A stretch of DNA of 64,000 bases from Cavia porcellus (lineage: Eukaryota > Chordata > Mammalia > Rodentia > Caviidae). The stretch spans positions 210,812,657-210,876,656 of the forward strand of contig NW_026947484.1 of assembly GCF_034190915.1 (NCBI RefSeq), read 5' to 3'. The translations under genes and the position numbers were made by a program. Shown one piece after another: positions 22,868 to 32,460 of this stretch. The number at the start of each line of letters is the position of its first letter. Within the stretch, counting starts at the first letter, position 1. The notes under the pieces were generated by a model. The model did no database searches. It was not told the origin of the DNA and saw only the letters and a program-made list of their open reading frames with translations.

Positions 22868-23385
22868 ATTATACGTGATGATATGAACAGCTACTTTGAA
22901 GAAAAAAGAGACATTATGGTAACATTAATTTCCTGGGGATCAAACTCATAACCTCATGCTTGCCAGGCAGGCGCTTACCCCACTGAGTTAAGTCCCCAAC
23001 CCTGCTTGCTGTCTTGTTTTTTAAAGTCCAATAATGCTATTTTTTATTCTTTGTTTTGATTGGCTTGTCTGTTTTCTAGTATTTGATTTCAATATGTGTG
23101 AGGGTATGGACAGCTATTTTGAAGAGAACAAGAGACATTATGGTAGCCACTGTTAATTTTTCTATTGTCTGGTTTTGAAGGCCTATAATGTTTTCATTCT
23201 TCTGTTTTATCAGTTTTATGCTATTTTGTTTTGTTTGAATTCATTGTGTGTGAAGATATAGACAACTATTTCAGAGAAAACAAGAGACATTATAATAGCC
23301 ACTGTTGATTTTCTGTCTTGCTTTGAAATCTGTGTCACTTGCATTGTTTTCTTCTGATGTTTTGTTCTGTTTTATCCTCTTTAAA
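22868..23385 (+). repeat. Three tandem units of a ~150-bp repeat
   Basis: The core 'gacagctattttgaag...aagagacattatggtagccactgtt' recurs near 22886, 23109 and 23261. Units 2 and 3 are 152 bp apart. Units 1 and 2 are 223 bp apart because an ID element sits inside unit 1; subtracting it leaves about 145 bp. Downstream parts of the units (a TGTCTTG/TCTGG block and a TTTTGTTTTGTTTG block) also align. The family is unknown to me. Confidence 0.8.
22929..23003 (-). mobile_element. ID SINE inside the tandem repeat
   Basis: An inverted ID body: TTCCTGGGGATCAAACTCATAACC...CACTGAGTTAAGTCCCCAACCC. Confidence 0.88.
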
Positions 23386-23859
23386 AAAAAAAAAAGATAC
23401 ATATACTAAGCATTTAGGGTAAAGCCATGTGATGTCTGGGTTACAACTCTTAAGTAGGAAAAAAGCAAATAAAATAAAAAAGGTCAAATAAAGCGAGTGA
23501 TAAAATCTTGGTAATCTGGGACCCGCGAAGCAAGGACATGGGAGTTTATAGCTCTTTTGTCTCTTTGTTTTCTCGTATATTTTAAATGTTTCATAATACC
23601 CATAACTGTCTTAGGGAAACAAAGAAGTAATACAATCCCTTGCCGTGCAAACAGAGGGCGTTTGGAAGCTCTCAAAGCCACTTTGACTTAGCTGATAGCG
23701 ACCACTCTCCCTGCTCGGGGTATTGCCCACTTTTTATTAAAATTCAGCATATTCCAAAACCCTAATCACGCCTGGATTGTGCTAGCCTCGTTCATTTCAT
23801 ATTTAAATCCGCAAAGGTTTCTGGAGGAACAGAGGGAGAGCCGTCCTGCTGCGGAGGGG
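23386..23859. other. Intergenic flank of CpG island
   Basis: AT-rich DNA with an A-run at about 23383-23395. Nothing recognised. Confidence 0.5.
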
Positions 23860-23865
23860 CCGTGT

Positions 23866-23880
23866 CCACCAGGGGGCGCC
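23866..23880 (+). promoter_or_regulatory. CTCF core motif, plus orientation
   Basis: CCACCAGGGGGCGCC matches the published CTCF core (CCASYAGRKGGCRSY) at all 15 positions. Confidence 0.85.
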
Positions 23881-24296
23881 GGCGCCGAGCTCCGCGCCGC
23901 GCGTGCCGAGCCGGTCATTGTGCAGGCTGCTGCCTAACGGCCTCGCCCCCTGCCCTGGCTTCTTTTTAAGGAACCAGCTCGCCTGCCGGGACAGAACATG
24001 CATGGCGTGTTAGCAGTACCTGGAAAATGACTAAGTGGCCCTGCAGGGCGTGTCGCGCCGCGCGTCCCCGCCGGAGGCTGAGACAGGGTGTGGACCCTTC
24101 TTTGTCCTGCGCGGCGCCGAGCTGGCCTGCTTGCGTGGACAAGGGCTTGCTGGAGGCCAGGCCGGGGTCCCCGCCACCAGCACGACATCCAGGAACGTGG
24201 CCCTGGGTCAGCCCCCGACCTGAGAGGCGAGGGACGCCCGGAAACGCTGCCCCGGGCCACAGCGGAAGTGGGCGTTAGACGACCGCCCGGGCGCAG

Positions 24297-24311
24297 GCGG
24301 CGCCCTAGTGG
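24297..24311 (-). promoter_or_regulatory. CTCF-like motif, minus orientation
   Basis: GCGGCGCCCTAGTGG matches the reverse-complement CTCF core at 13 of 15 positions. Confidence 0.6.
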
Positions 24312-24617
24312 GGACACGGAGCCCGGGGCGGAGCGTGCAGGCCCCGGGGGGAGGCAGAGCCGGGCGAGGGGACGGGGGACGGGGGTCCAGGCCTCACGGA
24401 GAAGGACGGTGACGGACGCGGCCGTCCCCGTGGGGGGACCCGGCTGACCCTCAGGCCGAGCTCGGCGTCCCGGGAGAGGACACAGCAGAGCAGGCGACCG
24501 CCAGAGGGAAAGGACGGCAGCGCGCTCGGCTCCCTGCTGCGCGGCCGCAGCCGTCTGTGACACCCGGCGTCCGGCCGCAGGGACGCTCGGCGGGTGCGCC
24601 TGACGGGGGACGGGGAC

Positions 24618-24632
24618 AGCGCCCCCTGGGGG
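24618..24632 (-). promoter_or_regulatory. CTCF-like motif, minus orientation
   Basis: AGCGCCCCCTGGGGG matches the reverse-complement CTCF core at 14 of 15 positions. Confidence 0.65.
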
Positions 24633-24960
24633 CGGCTGCGCTGCGCCCCTCCAGGCGGGGCGCGAGAAACCCAGGCTCCCGCTGCCGCTGCGAGCTCTGC
24701 CGTCGGTCTGTCCGGCTCCTCCGGAGGAAGCTCCATCTCCCCCCCAGTCACTGCCCACCCCAAGTGGCTTCGCTTGCCCTCCAGGCCAGGAGGACGAATT
24801 CTGTCTCCCAGGAAGAGGGAGGAGGCACAGCACAGGGAACCCCGCGCCCCTCTGTGGACTGCTCTGGACGGACCCCGAGGCCCGAAGCCCGCCTGTGCTG
24901 CGGGGGACAGGGATGACCCACCCAAACGCAGGGAGGGGCCGTTTCCAAGTTCTGTTTCCC

Positions 24961-25720
24961 CAGCCAGGCAGGTGTGTGCGTTCAGGGGCAGAACAGCCAA
25001 GGACGGGACTCGCGGGCTCCTCAGAGCTGTTTGCTGTACTCCGATGACCCCACCCCAAAAACCAACAAGTGTGCATCTAGGTTCACACTCAGACTCTGAA
25101 GCAAGCATCCACCAGCCTTCACCACAGCTGGACGCTGTGAAAGGGCCAGATGTGTATTTTGGTGTGTGTCTGTTTGCAGGTGTGTCTATTTTGAGGATAA
25201 GACTTATGAATAATAACTTTATTAGACGCCTACTGGCCACCAAGGATTTCGTTTTCATACTGAAGCTTCACAATAGCCTAGTATGGAATCTGATTACAGA
25301 GCCACTGATTAACCAATCAGTGAGGAGCCAGTCATGAGAATGACGTATGATTCCCTGATCTTTGGAGAAATGCGATGGTTTTAGCAGCTTATTTATTTGC
25401 AAAATAAATTTTACAAATTTGCTCCACTTAGCTTTTATGAGATTTCAGTGTCTGTAATTTAGACTAAGCTATGCGTGATAAACAACCTTAATAAGAAAAA
25501 TATAAATGCATTTCGCCATTTAAACATTTGTAATGAATGGTAATATTTCCAGATGGACAGCTCTAAGGCAAAGATTTTACTAAAAGAAAATACTCGTTTG
25601 AGTAACTACTAGAACGTGAAGAATAAGTCTTAAGCTAAATGCAAAGTAAAAATGTAATCATTTCAGTTACAAATTTGTGTACTCTAGTGTGCTTTGATAT
25701 TTTTCCTTAACTTTTTCTTA
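24961..25720. other. Intergenic, nothing recognised
   Basis: A transition from the CpG island into AT-rich DNA. No gene or repeat recognised. Confidence 0.5.
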
Positions 25721-25724
25721 AGAA

Positions 25725-25803
25725 CTTATTTACAAAGTATCTACTTGCTAATGCTGAGATTCAGAGAAGTAAAGAAACTTGCTCAAGATCACGCCACGCT
25801 GAC
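25725..25803 (+). mobile_element. MIR SINE fragment
   Basis: 'gctgagattcagagaagtaaagaaacttgctcaagatcac' follows the conserved central part of MIR. Confidence 0.72.
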
Positions 25804-25811
25804 TATTTTTT

Positions 25812-25985
25812 CTTTTTTTATACTAGGAACTGAACCCAGGAGCTCTGTTTTTTCCATTTTTTCATATTTTATTTTACTGTGAGACAGGATCTTAGTAAGC
25901 CACTAACCTACCCAGATTAGGCTCAAGCTTGCCACCCTCCTGCCTCAGCTTCCCAGAGGGCTAGAACTATAGGACTAGAACATTG
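25812..25985 (-). mobile_element. B1-ID dimer SINE
   Basis: The ID part (ACTAGGAACTGAACCCAGGAGC) is followed by an inverted B1 (TGAGACAGGATCTTAGTAAG...CCTGCCTCAGCTTCCCAGAG), in the dimer order for the minus strand. Confidence 0.72.
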
Positions 25986-26039
25986 CTGCCCCCCACACAC
26001 TGTATTTTTACTCTCTTTGTCTTCCTCTCACCTCACAAA

Positions 26040-26700
26040 GTCACACAAGAAATACACTTCTCAGATGAAGAAATAGAAAGAGCAAAAAATATATGGGAAA
26101 ATGTTCCACATCACTGGTCATTCAAGAAATGTAAATTAAAACAGCACTGAGGTTCCATCTCCCTCTAGAAAGAGTGGTTATTATCAAGAAGTCAGCCAAT
26201 AACAAATGCTGGCAGGGTGGTGGCAAGAAAGGAATCCTTCCTTCTCCACTGTTGGCGGGAGTGTAGACTGGTGTGACCACTGTGGAACTCGTTGCTGAGA
26301 CTCCTCAAAAAAATAAAACTAAAGAGTCCATTTGACCCAACTGTTCCTGTTCTTGGCATTTTCCCAAAAGAATTAAAAGCATCATACTATAATGATATGT
26401 GCACATTCATGTTTATAGCAGCACGATTTGTAATAGTTAACTCTTAGAAACAGCCCAAATGCCCATCAACCAAGGAATGGAAAAAGATGTGGGGTGTTTA
26501 CACAATGGAGTACTACTCTGCCATAAAGAAGGATAAGCTTGGGACATTTATAGCTAATTGGATGCACTTTAAGTTCATATTTCTAAGTGAAGTACATTGA
26601 ACACATGTATAAATATCACATGATTTCTTTGGTGTGAGAAATTGAAAGCGTAAATAAGGATCAAAATGTATAATATATATTGAGAAATGGGAAGAAAATG
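26040..26700 (+). mobile_element. L1 3'-end fragment
   Basis: A 5'-truncated L1 in sense: 'acttctcagatgaagaaatag', 'actgaggttccatctccc', 'ctccactgttggcgggagtgtagactgg', 'gcacattcatgtttatagcag', 'atgcccatcaaccaaggaatgg' and 'acacaatggagtactactctgc' are typical of the ORF2 C-terminal region. Confidence 0.88.
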
Positions 26701-26741
26701 TTCAAGTACAAAGGGAAATAAGGGAATTCCTGTCTCAAAAA

Positions 26742-26826
26742 GACAAGACGGTTCAGTGGCAAAAGTGCCAGCCTGGCAAGCACAAAGTCATGAGTTTGAT
26801 CCCTGGTACAAAAAAAAAAAAAAAGA
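26742..26826 (+). mobile_element. ID SINE
   Basis: ACGGTTCAGTGGCAAAAGTGCC (A-box side), GTCATGAGTTTGATCCCTGGTA (B box), then a poly-A tail. Confidence 0.85.
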
Positions 26827-26899
26827 CAAAACAAAGAAAGATATATTGTGTACAACTAAAAATTCCCTATGATGAATGTTATCAATATGTATATCTAAA

Positions 26900-28510
26900 A
26901 TGTACAAATAAAATAAAAATTAAAGAAAAAATACAGCTGTCTGCATTCCATACATGTGCAAAAGCTGGGGCCAGGCCTTCTTGCCTATCAGGTAGAAATC
27001 TGCAGGAAACAGCCGTCAGAACCCAGCTCAAAGCCAGGAGCAGGTGAGGATGAATACTCCAGATGGAGATGGTGTTCCAGAGGAGGGGGATGTGTGTGCA
27101 CCCGTGTGTGCTGTTATTGCTGCTGCTGACCAGCCCTCGTATCCTTTGTGAACCCCAGCACAGGGTTTTTCAAGAATGAAGATTCCACAGAGAACCTTGG
27201 AAATCTCCAACAGTTAGAGATACTAATAGTCCTCATGTCACCCTCAAGAACGCTGACACTTCTCGCTGGCTTTGGTTTCTGTTATCTGGGCGATGCCCCA
27301 CTCTACACAGTCCCTCTGAGAGAAGCCTGGCAAAGGCTGGGGCCAGCCATGCTTCCCAACCTGAAGAGAAAGTGGGAGAGTCATCTGGGGGCAGGAGAAG
27401 ACATATTCCCGTTGGTTAGTTTTACTGTTTTGCACTCCTACGCAGATTCAGCCTGAAATGCTCCACCAGAAGTAGGCCTGGGCCCTTGTGCTCCACCACA
27501 CAGCAACTGCCAGGCTGCATTGAGGGCTGGATGGAACAAGTAACAGATTTTAACATGCGTTGGATTTTCTCCCTCAGTTATCTCACAGATGAAGACAGAA
27601 CACAGCCTGGCTGACTTACGTGGCCCAAGAAGGGGCCTGTGTCTTCGCACAGCTAAGGCCCCGGCTGTCCCATCATCTTCCGGTTCCCAAGAGAGTCCAG
27701 GCCTATGGACTCACACTGGGCTCTCCATGCCCTGCTTGCCTGGGCCAGGCCCTCTGGGGGACACTGCTGCTTTGTGTTGCTCTCTTTGGCACAAGAGGGA
27801 ATCAGGTGGTCCCCATTCTTCCTGTTCCACTTCAGCAAATGCACGCAAACACATTTCCTGTGCACAGGGCCAGCTCACCGATTATCTGCTCCAATTGCAG
27901 GGTGGGATGTGGTTAGCTTGGTCCCTCTGGCGGGGAGGCTGAGGAGAAGGGGACGGTTGGCAGCACTGGCTGAAGGTCTTCTGGCAACCTGGCATGCATG
28001 CTGTGTCCCCTGGCCTCTTTCCTCCCCCAGATGGTCAGTGCTTTCTCGCCCTCCATCCCTTTCAGAGTCCCTAGAGCTCCAGGTCTGTCTTGACTCTGCC
28101 TCCACCAGTATCCACAGACTCTGTCCTTGTCTGTGTCTACCGACAAACTAACATGCAGGAGTTGTTAGTGGTGCTCATGCATTAGTGACTTTCTCAGAGC
28201 GTTTGCTCTCAAATGGTGCACGAGAGGCATCTTCAGTGTTTGTGCCCAAATCCACGCTTGCCACAGATCAATGCAGATATCATGCCTGCTTGGTTCTGAA
28301 GTACAGACCCCAGATAAGCAGCTCTCTAGTGCCAGGCTTTCTACCTCTCAGCACTAAGGCAAAGAAAAGAGGGATGAATATATGTTTGTTTGTATCAGCT
28401 GGGATCATAGGCACTGTCAAGGAGCTTTCTCCACAGATCCCAGACCACACATGATTCTGAGATGAAATTTATAGGTAATATAACCTATTTATAAGTCTTC
28501 TCAAAAATAA
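26900..28510. other. Intergenic, nothing recognised
   Basis: Several overlapping short frames on both strands at 27.1-28.15 kb. None shows a domain or splice context I recognise. Confidence 0.5.
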
Positions 28511-28517
28511 AATCAGT

Positions 28518-28605
28518 AGACTGGGCTGTAGTTCAGTGATACAGCACCTTCCTAGAAAGTCCCTGGCCCTGTGTTCAATTTCCAGAACAACAACGACGAC
28601 AAAGA
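28518..28605 (+). mobile_element. Old ID-type SINE
   Basis: GACTGGGCTGTAGTTCAGTG and a decayed B-box region (TGTTCAATTTCCAG), with an AAC/GAC-rich tail. Confidence 0.65.
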
Positions 28606-28654
28606 ATGAGCAAAATGCTTTGCCTGGAAAGATGTAAAGGAAAATGTTGCTGTG

Positions 28655-29453
28655 AGAGACCACGGCCACGCAGGGGATGAACAAACTACTCGGAGATAAG
28701 GCTTGGCCACAAATCTGAGAGGCGCAGAAGGGCTGCTCCGTGAGAGGAGCTCGGCGTGGGAAAGCCTCCCAGAACAGCCCCGATCGGAGGCTTCTGTGGC
28801 TTTTTATTGATTGGCCCAGGAAGCAAAGATAAAGAACAAGAGAAAAACGTCTGCTCGGGGGATCTGTGTTGAGAGGGGGGAAGTAGTGGGGGTCAGCTGC
28901 GTGATGGACCTTAGAGCTAATCTAAGTTAGTGATGACTCAGTTGTAGAACTCAGTTCCAAATTTGTGTTTGAACACCAAAAAGTTTGAGAACTGAGTAAT
29001 ATTTTTCCCATAGGAAACAATGAAAACCCCAATAATTGATTCTGAGGCCCAGTGAGCAGTGTACGGTGTCTGGGTGAGAGCAGCGTCACCCTCCGTGTGC
29101 ACGGTGAGATGGGATGCGTGACTCACTCCTGGCTCCTGGCTCAGGGTTTTTCAAGTCAGATTTTTGGTTCGACTACTGAGCAAAGTGACGAACCCTGAGC
29201 ATGTTTTTTTCAAACTTTGCTGTCTGAGTAGTAGGAAAGTCAAGCTTGGAGCCAATTGACAACTGATTATCGCAGTAATTTATTGGAGTATAGGAAGGAC
29301 AGAGGTCAGAACACACTTTCCTTAGGACCCGGTTTTGGTCGTATTTTGTTGTCCTGTAGGTGATCCTATAATCTTTAACCATGCATTCCAGGAAACCAAA
29401 GTCCCCTTTGTCTCTGGCATGCATCTCACACATCCCTCAGGCTGAAGCCTCCA
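28655..29453 (-). repeat. ERV 3' LTR (left copy)
   Basis: It begins TGTTGCTGTGAG and ends CCTCCACA on the plus strand, so in provirus orientation it runs TG...CA. It shares blocks with the right copy: GGATGAACAAACTACTC, GAAGCTTCTGTGGC-like, TTTTTATTGATTGG, TGATGGACCTTAGAG and ACCATGCATTCCAGG. The two LTRs are clearly diverged, which indicates an old insertion. Confidence 0.78.
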
Positions 29454-29739
29454 CATATCCCTCTTTTGCATTTTGTATCTGAGCTTAGGAAAAAGAGACA
29501 GGGTGAAGGGAGGGGAGCTACTGGGCTTGGCGGAGAAAGGGCATCACGGCTTCAGGCACATTATCTGCTGAAGCAATGCACGGCGGGTTCTTAGAACCAT
29601 AAGAAAAGAGCAAAAAGAAAATAATGTCAACAACCACCAAAATCCCTAAGTGTAGACTGGGGCTGCAAAACAAATTTTGGGTGGGAGCCAGGCTTCAGCC
29701 CTTTGCCTAAGCACCACGACATGAGTAATATTTAATCAA

Positions 29740-30480
29740 GTAATATTATTGGTGACATTGAAGTGAACCACGTGGAATTTGCAAGTGGGGTAAGACTGAG
29801 AGCAAATCCAGCATCCATAAGGCAGGGTGGCCACCCTAATTAAAAGTAAAGTATAATTCCGGGTTGAATCGGACCATAACATCATCACATTGTGGGGCCC
29901 CCAACTTTCCAAGGTCAGAATATCAGACAGGGGTTTCACTGTGGTAAGATGTGGACTCAGTAGCCTGCCATTTATTGGAAAATACAAACGAGTAGGCTAA
30001 GGAGGAAAGCAAAGTCTTTACCTTCGCCACGTCGGAGTGACTGTGACTTTGCTGTCATCACAAGGAAAAGATCATTTGGGGTGAGGGCCTGGGATTTAGC
30101 TCAGTGGCATAAGCACCTGCCTTGCAAGCAGGCGGTCGTGAGTTCAATCCCTGGTACTGATAAAAATGAAAAAGACAAAAAAAAAAAAAAAAGATCATTC
30201 GGGATGAAAGGGAGGTCATTTGTTATTATTGGTGTAGCTGTGGTTGTCGCTTTGTAGCATCTGTGTAGCCTGTGTGGCGAGCTGTGTAATCTCTCCCCAG
30301 TTAGGTCCCAAGGACCGTGGAGGGTAATGGGCCCTCTCTTCTCTGAGTGCCTCTTCCTGAAGCTCAGGGGTGAGGCTGCTTCTCACTTGGTGCCACAGGA
30401 TGTGAATGAACAGCCTCTGTGGGAACCTAGAGAGGGCTGTGGGTGACAAAACAGATGCATACCTCCTCTGCCGAGTGAGC
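29740..30480 (-). pseudogene. ERV env-position remnants
   Basis: Two short open segments (29736-29987 and 30216-30482) lie between integrase and the 3' LTR, where env is expected. They are broken by stops and an ID insertion. I recognise no decisive envelope motif, so the call rests mainly on position. Confidence 0.45.
30080..30189 (+). mobile_element. Young ID SINE in the ERV, with TSD
   Basis: The full ID body GGGATTTAGCTCAGTGGC...GTCGTGAGTTCAATCCCTGG with a poly-A tail, flanked by near-identical AAAGATCATTTGGG (30066-30079) and AAAGATCATTCGGG (about 30190-30203). Confidence 0.9.
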
Positions 30481-30544
30481 AATTACACAGGACCCAACTG
30501 TTCAGGGCCAGGTAATGGGTGTCAATACAAAACCAGTGGGTTTG

Positions 30545-30705
30545 AAGCCAGGCGTGGTGGTGCACATTTGTAATCCCAGCACTAGGGAGGCTGAGACAGG
30601 AGGATCGTTGTGAGTTCGAGACCAGCCTGGGCTACAAGGTGAACTCAAGGCCAGCCTGATCTGCATAGAGAGATCTTGTCACAAAAAGACAACAAACAAA
30701 CAAAC
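30545..30705 (+). mobile_element. B1 SINE in the ERV, with TSD
   Basis: An intact B1 (GCCAGGCGTGGTGGTGCAC...AGAGATCTTGTCAC) with an AACAAACAAACAAA tail, flanked by ACCAGTGGGTTTG copies just before 30545 and just after 30705. Confidence 0.92.
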
Positions 30706-30969
30706 AAACCAGTGGGTTTGGTCTCTTTTTTTTTTGTTGGTATAAAATGTTTTTCAACCCCTGTTAAGTCCATCAAAATTACAATTTTAAAATTTAGAGT
30801 AAAGAGTGTTGTAGGAGTTGTGCCTTGGAAGGAAGTTTCTCTATATGTTGTCCCGTTTTAATGATTGAGTTTTAAGGGCACCATTGGTTCTTTGTACAAT
30901 CGCTTATCCTGTGGGATTAGAAGGAAGAACAGTGATGTATGTAATATGCTATAATTGCAAGAATATTCT

Positions 30970-31460
30970 CAGAGAATGGGAGGTATGAGCAGTACCATTG
31001 TCAGTTTTATTTGTAATGGTAGCACTGTAACAGGAAAATAGGAATGTAAATAATGCTTTACATGTTTGGCAGTTTCATACGATTGGGCAGAAACACATAT
31101 ATAACCCAAATCAGTGTCTACAGTAACATAAAGAAATTTAAATTTCCCAAAATGCATGTAATGAGTCTGATCCATTTACCGAGCCGTGTTACCTTTTAAA
31201 CCTTGAGGGCTCATGTCTGTTTGTAGGATACATTTAAGTTGTTTTTGACAACGGGGGCAGATATGACCAATCTCTCACGCTCGCTTATGAGTAATTCGAA
31301 AGGAACGGACAAGTGCTTTAGCTCCTTGATGGAAAGACTGATGAGAAGCAGTGGGCTCGTTGAAGGCAGTAGAAAATGTAACTAAGGTGCCTGCACCGGC
31401 ATTGACCTCAACTAAAAGGCCTCGAAGAGAATGAGAAGCTATGTGAGGGAAAAGCACATG
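30970..31460 (-). pseudogene. ERV integrase remnant
   Basis: Minus-strand frames contain a His/His...CPRCQ zinc-binding pattern (about 31255-31400) and then the start of the catalytic core with MDQTH and VTVDTD blocks (about 31090-31175). The spacing suits retroviral integrase of betaretroviral type. Frameshifts and stops separate the parts. Confidence 0.72.
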
Positions 31461-31466
31461 GTCTAA

Positions 31467-31740
31467 TCAGTTTTTGCAACCATCTAAATATGCGAGAGAG
31501 AATTTCATCATTGCCTTCGTGATGAGAGTGGTTTCCATAGCTTGTAAACTCCCCACGACATAAGCTGAATAAGCAGCCATATTAAGCGGCTTATCAGAAA
31601 AATGTCGAAAAGCATTTACAGCAGCTGTAAGTTCAGCCCTGTGCATAGACAAGTGTTGAACTGTTAGAAATGCTTCCAAGGATTATTTTTCTTTCCAAGT
31701 AAAAACTTCTCCCAACCGGCTTTTCTGGACCCATCCAGAA
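31467..31740 (-). pseudogene. ERV RNase H remnant
   Basis: A DGS active-site-like start (about 31700-31730) is followed by an AELTA block and a YSAYVVGSLQ block (31467-31679). These match the order of retroviral RNase H motifs, upstream of integrase as expected. Confidence 0.68.
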
Positions 31741-31989
31741 AACAGAAAGCACTCGAGAAATGGAGTTGGAGATAAAAAGAAAATGACAGGTAAGGACAGA
31801 AGACAGAGGCTGTGAGATATTTCATCATAAGAAAGGGAAGATTCAGCGGCTCCGAGGATTGGGTAACTTATTTTCTATCAATCAGGGTTGTCTTAGAAGC
31901 TGAATCACTGTAGGATAGTAACATAACAATTATTAAGTTGCACAGAGAAAACTCATTATAAGCAAAACATATTTTAACACAACAATCAT

Positions 31990-32429
31990 AAAGACAACAT
32001 CATACTAACTCACCCCTTTTCTACTGTAAGTTTGTACTTTAGAGTAAATTTGTAAATTTGTACTTTGGATGTGTGTCTCAGTCCCTTTCCCTGTGGGATA
32101 CAGGAAGGAAGCAAGCTGTGTTTACCCACTGGGTACGATGAACGGCAAGGTGTGTGCGTGTGTGCAAAGGTGATAGCCCAGGATCTATACCCACCTCTAA
32201 ATTCTGTCTGTCTGAATGTTCACAGAGGGTCCAATAGACCCACACAACTCCAGGATTTGTTTCTAAAAGTATTACTTTAATTTTCTCTGGGAGAAGACAC
32301 TCAACTCAGTACAATGGAATATGAAAAACAAAATTTGCAAGTTTTGGAGGAGGTAAAAACTCAGTCATCACATTGCTCATGCATGGATGATAAAGATGAT
32401 CCACTATGGTAAGTCACAGCTTTTGTGAG

Positions 32430-32460
<31 letters not shown>

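Larger units (their letters stand above)
23860..24960. promoter_or_regulatory. Gene-less CpG island with CTCF-like motifs
   Basis: About 1.1 kb of very CpG-rich sequence, far from both gene promoters and abruptly bordered by AT-rich DNA. It contains three good CTCF-type motifs (listed separately). Long open frames cross it on both strands (minus 23934-25076 and 24305-25258), but they carry no motif I recognise and overlap each other. It could be an insulator or an unannotated, perhaps non-coding, promoter. Confidence 0.75.

Noticed and set aside
22400..22951. 183-codon open frame with clear AIF1 similarity as a functional gene.
   Set aside because: It begins after an in-frame stop, lacks the true N-terminus, loses frame near 22650 and runs on into unrelated sequence; it is a processed pseudogene.
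22868..23385. CRISPR-like array of direct repeats.
   Set aside because: Only three diverged units of about 150 bp, in a mammalian genome; no constant repeat with unique spacers.
30080..30189. tRNA gene, because of good A- and B-box sequences (also in the other ID elements).
   Set aside because: Poly-A tail, flanking duplications and many near-identical copies identify tRNA-derived SINEs. The tRNA fold is not preserved.
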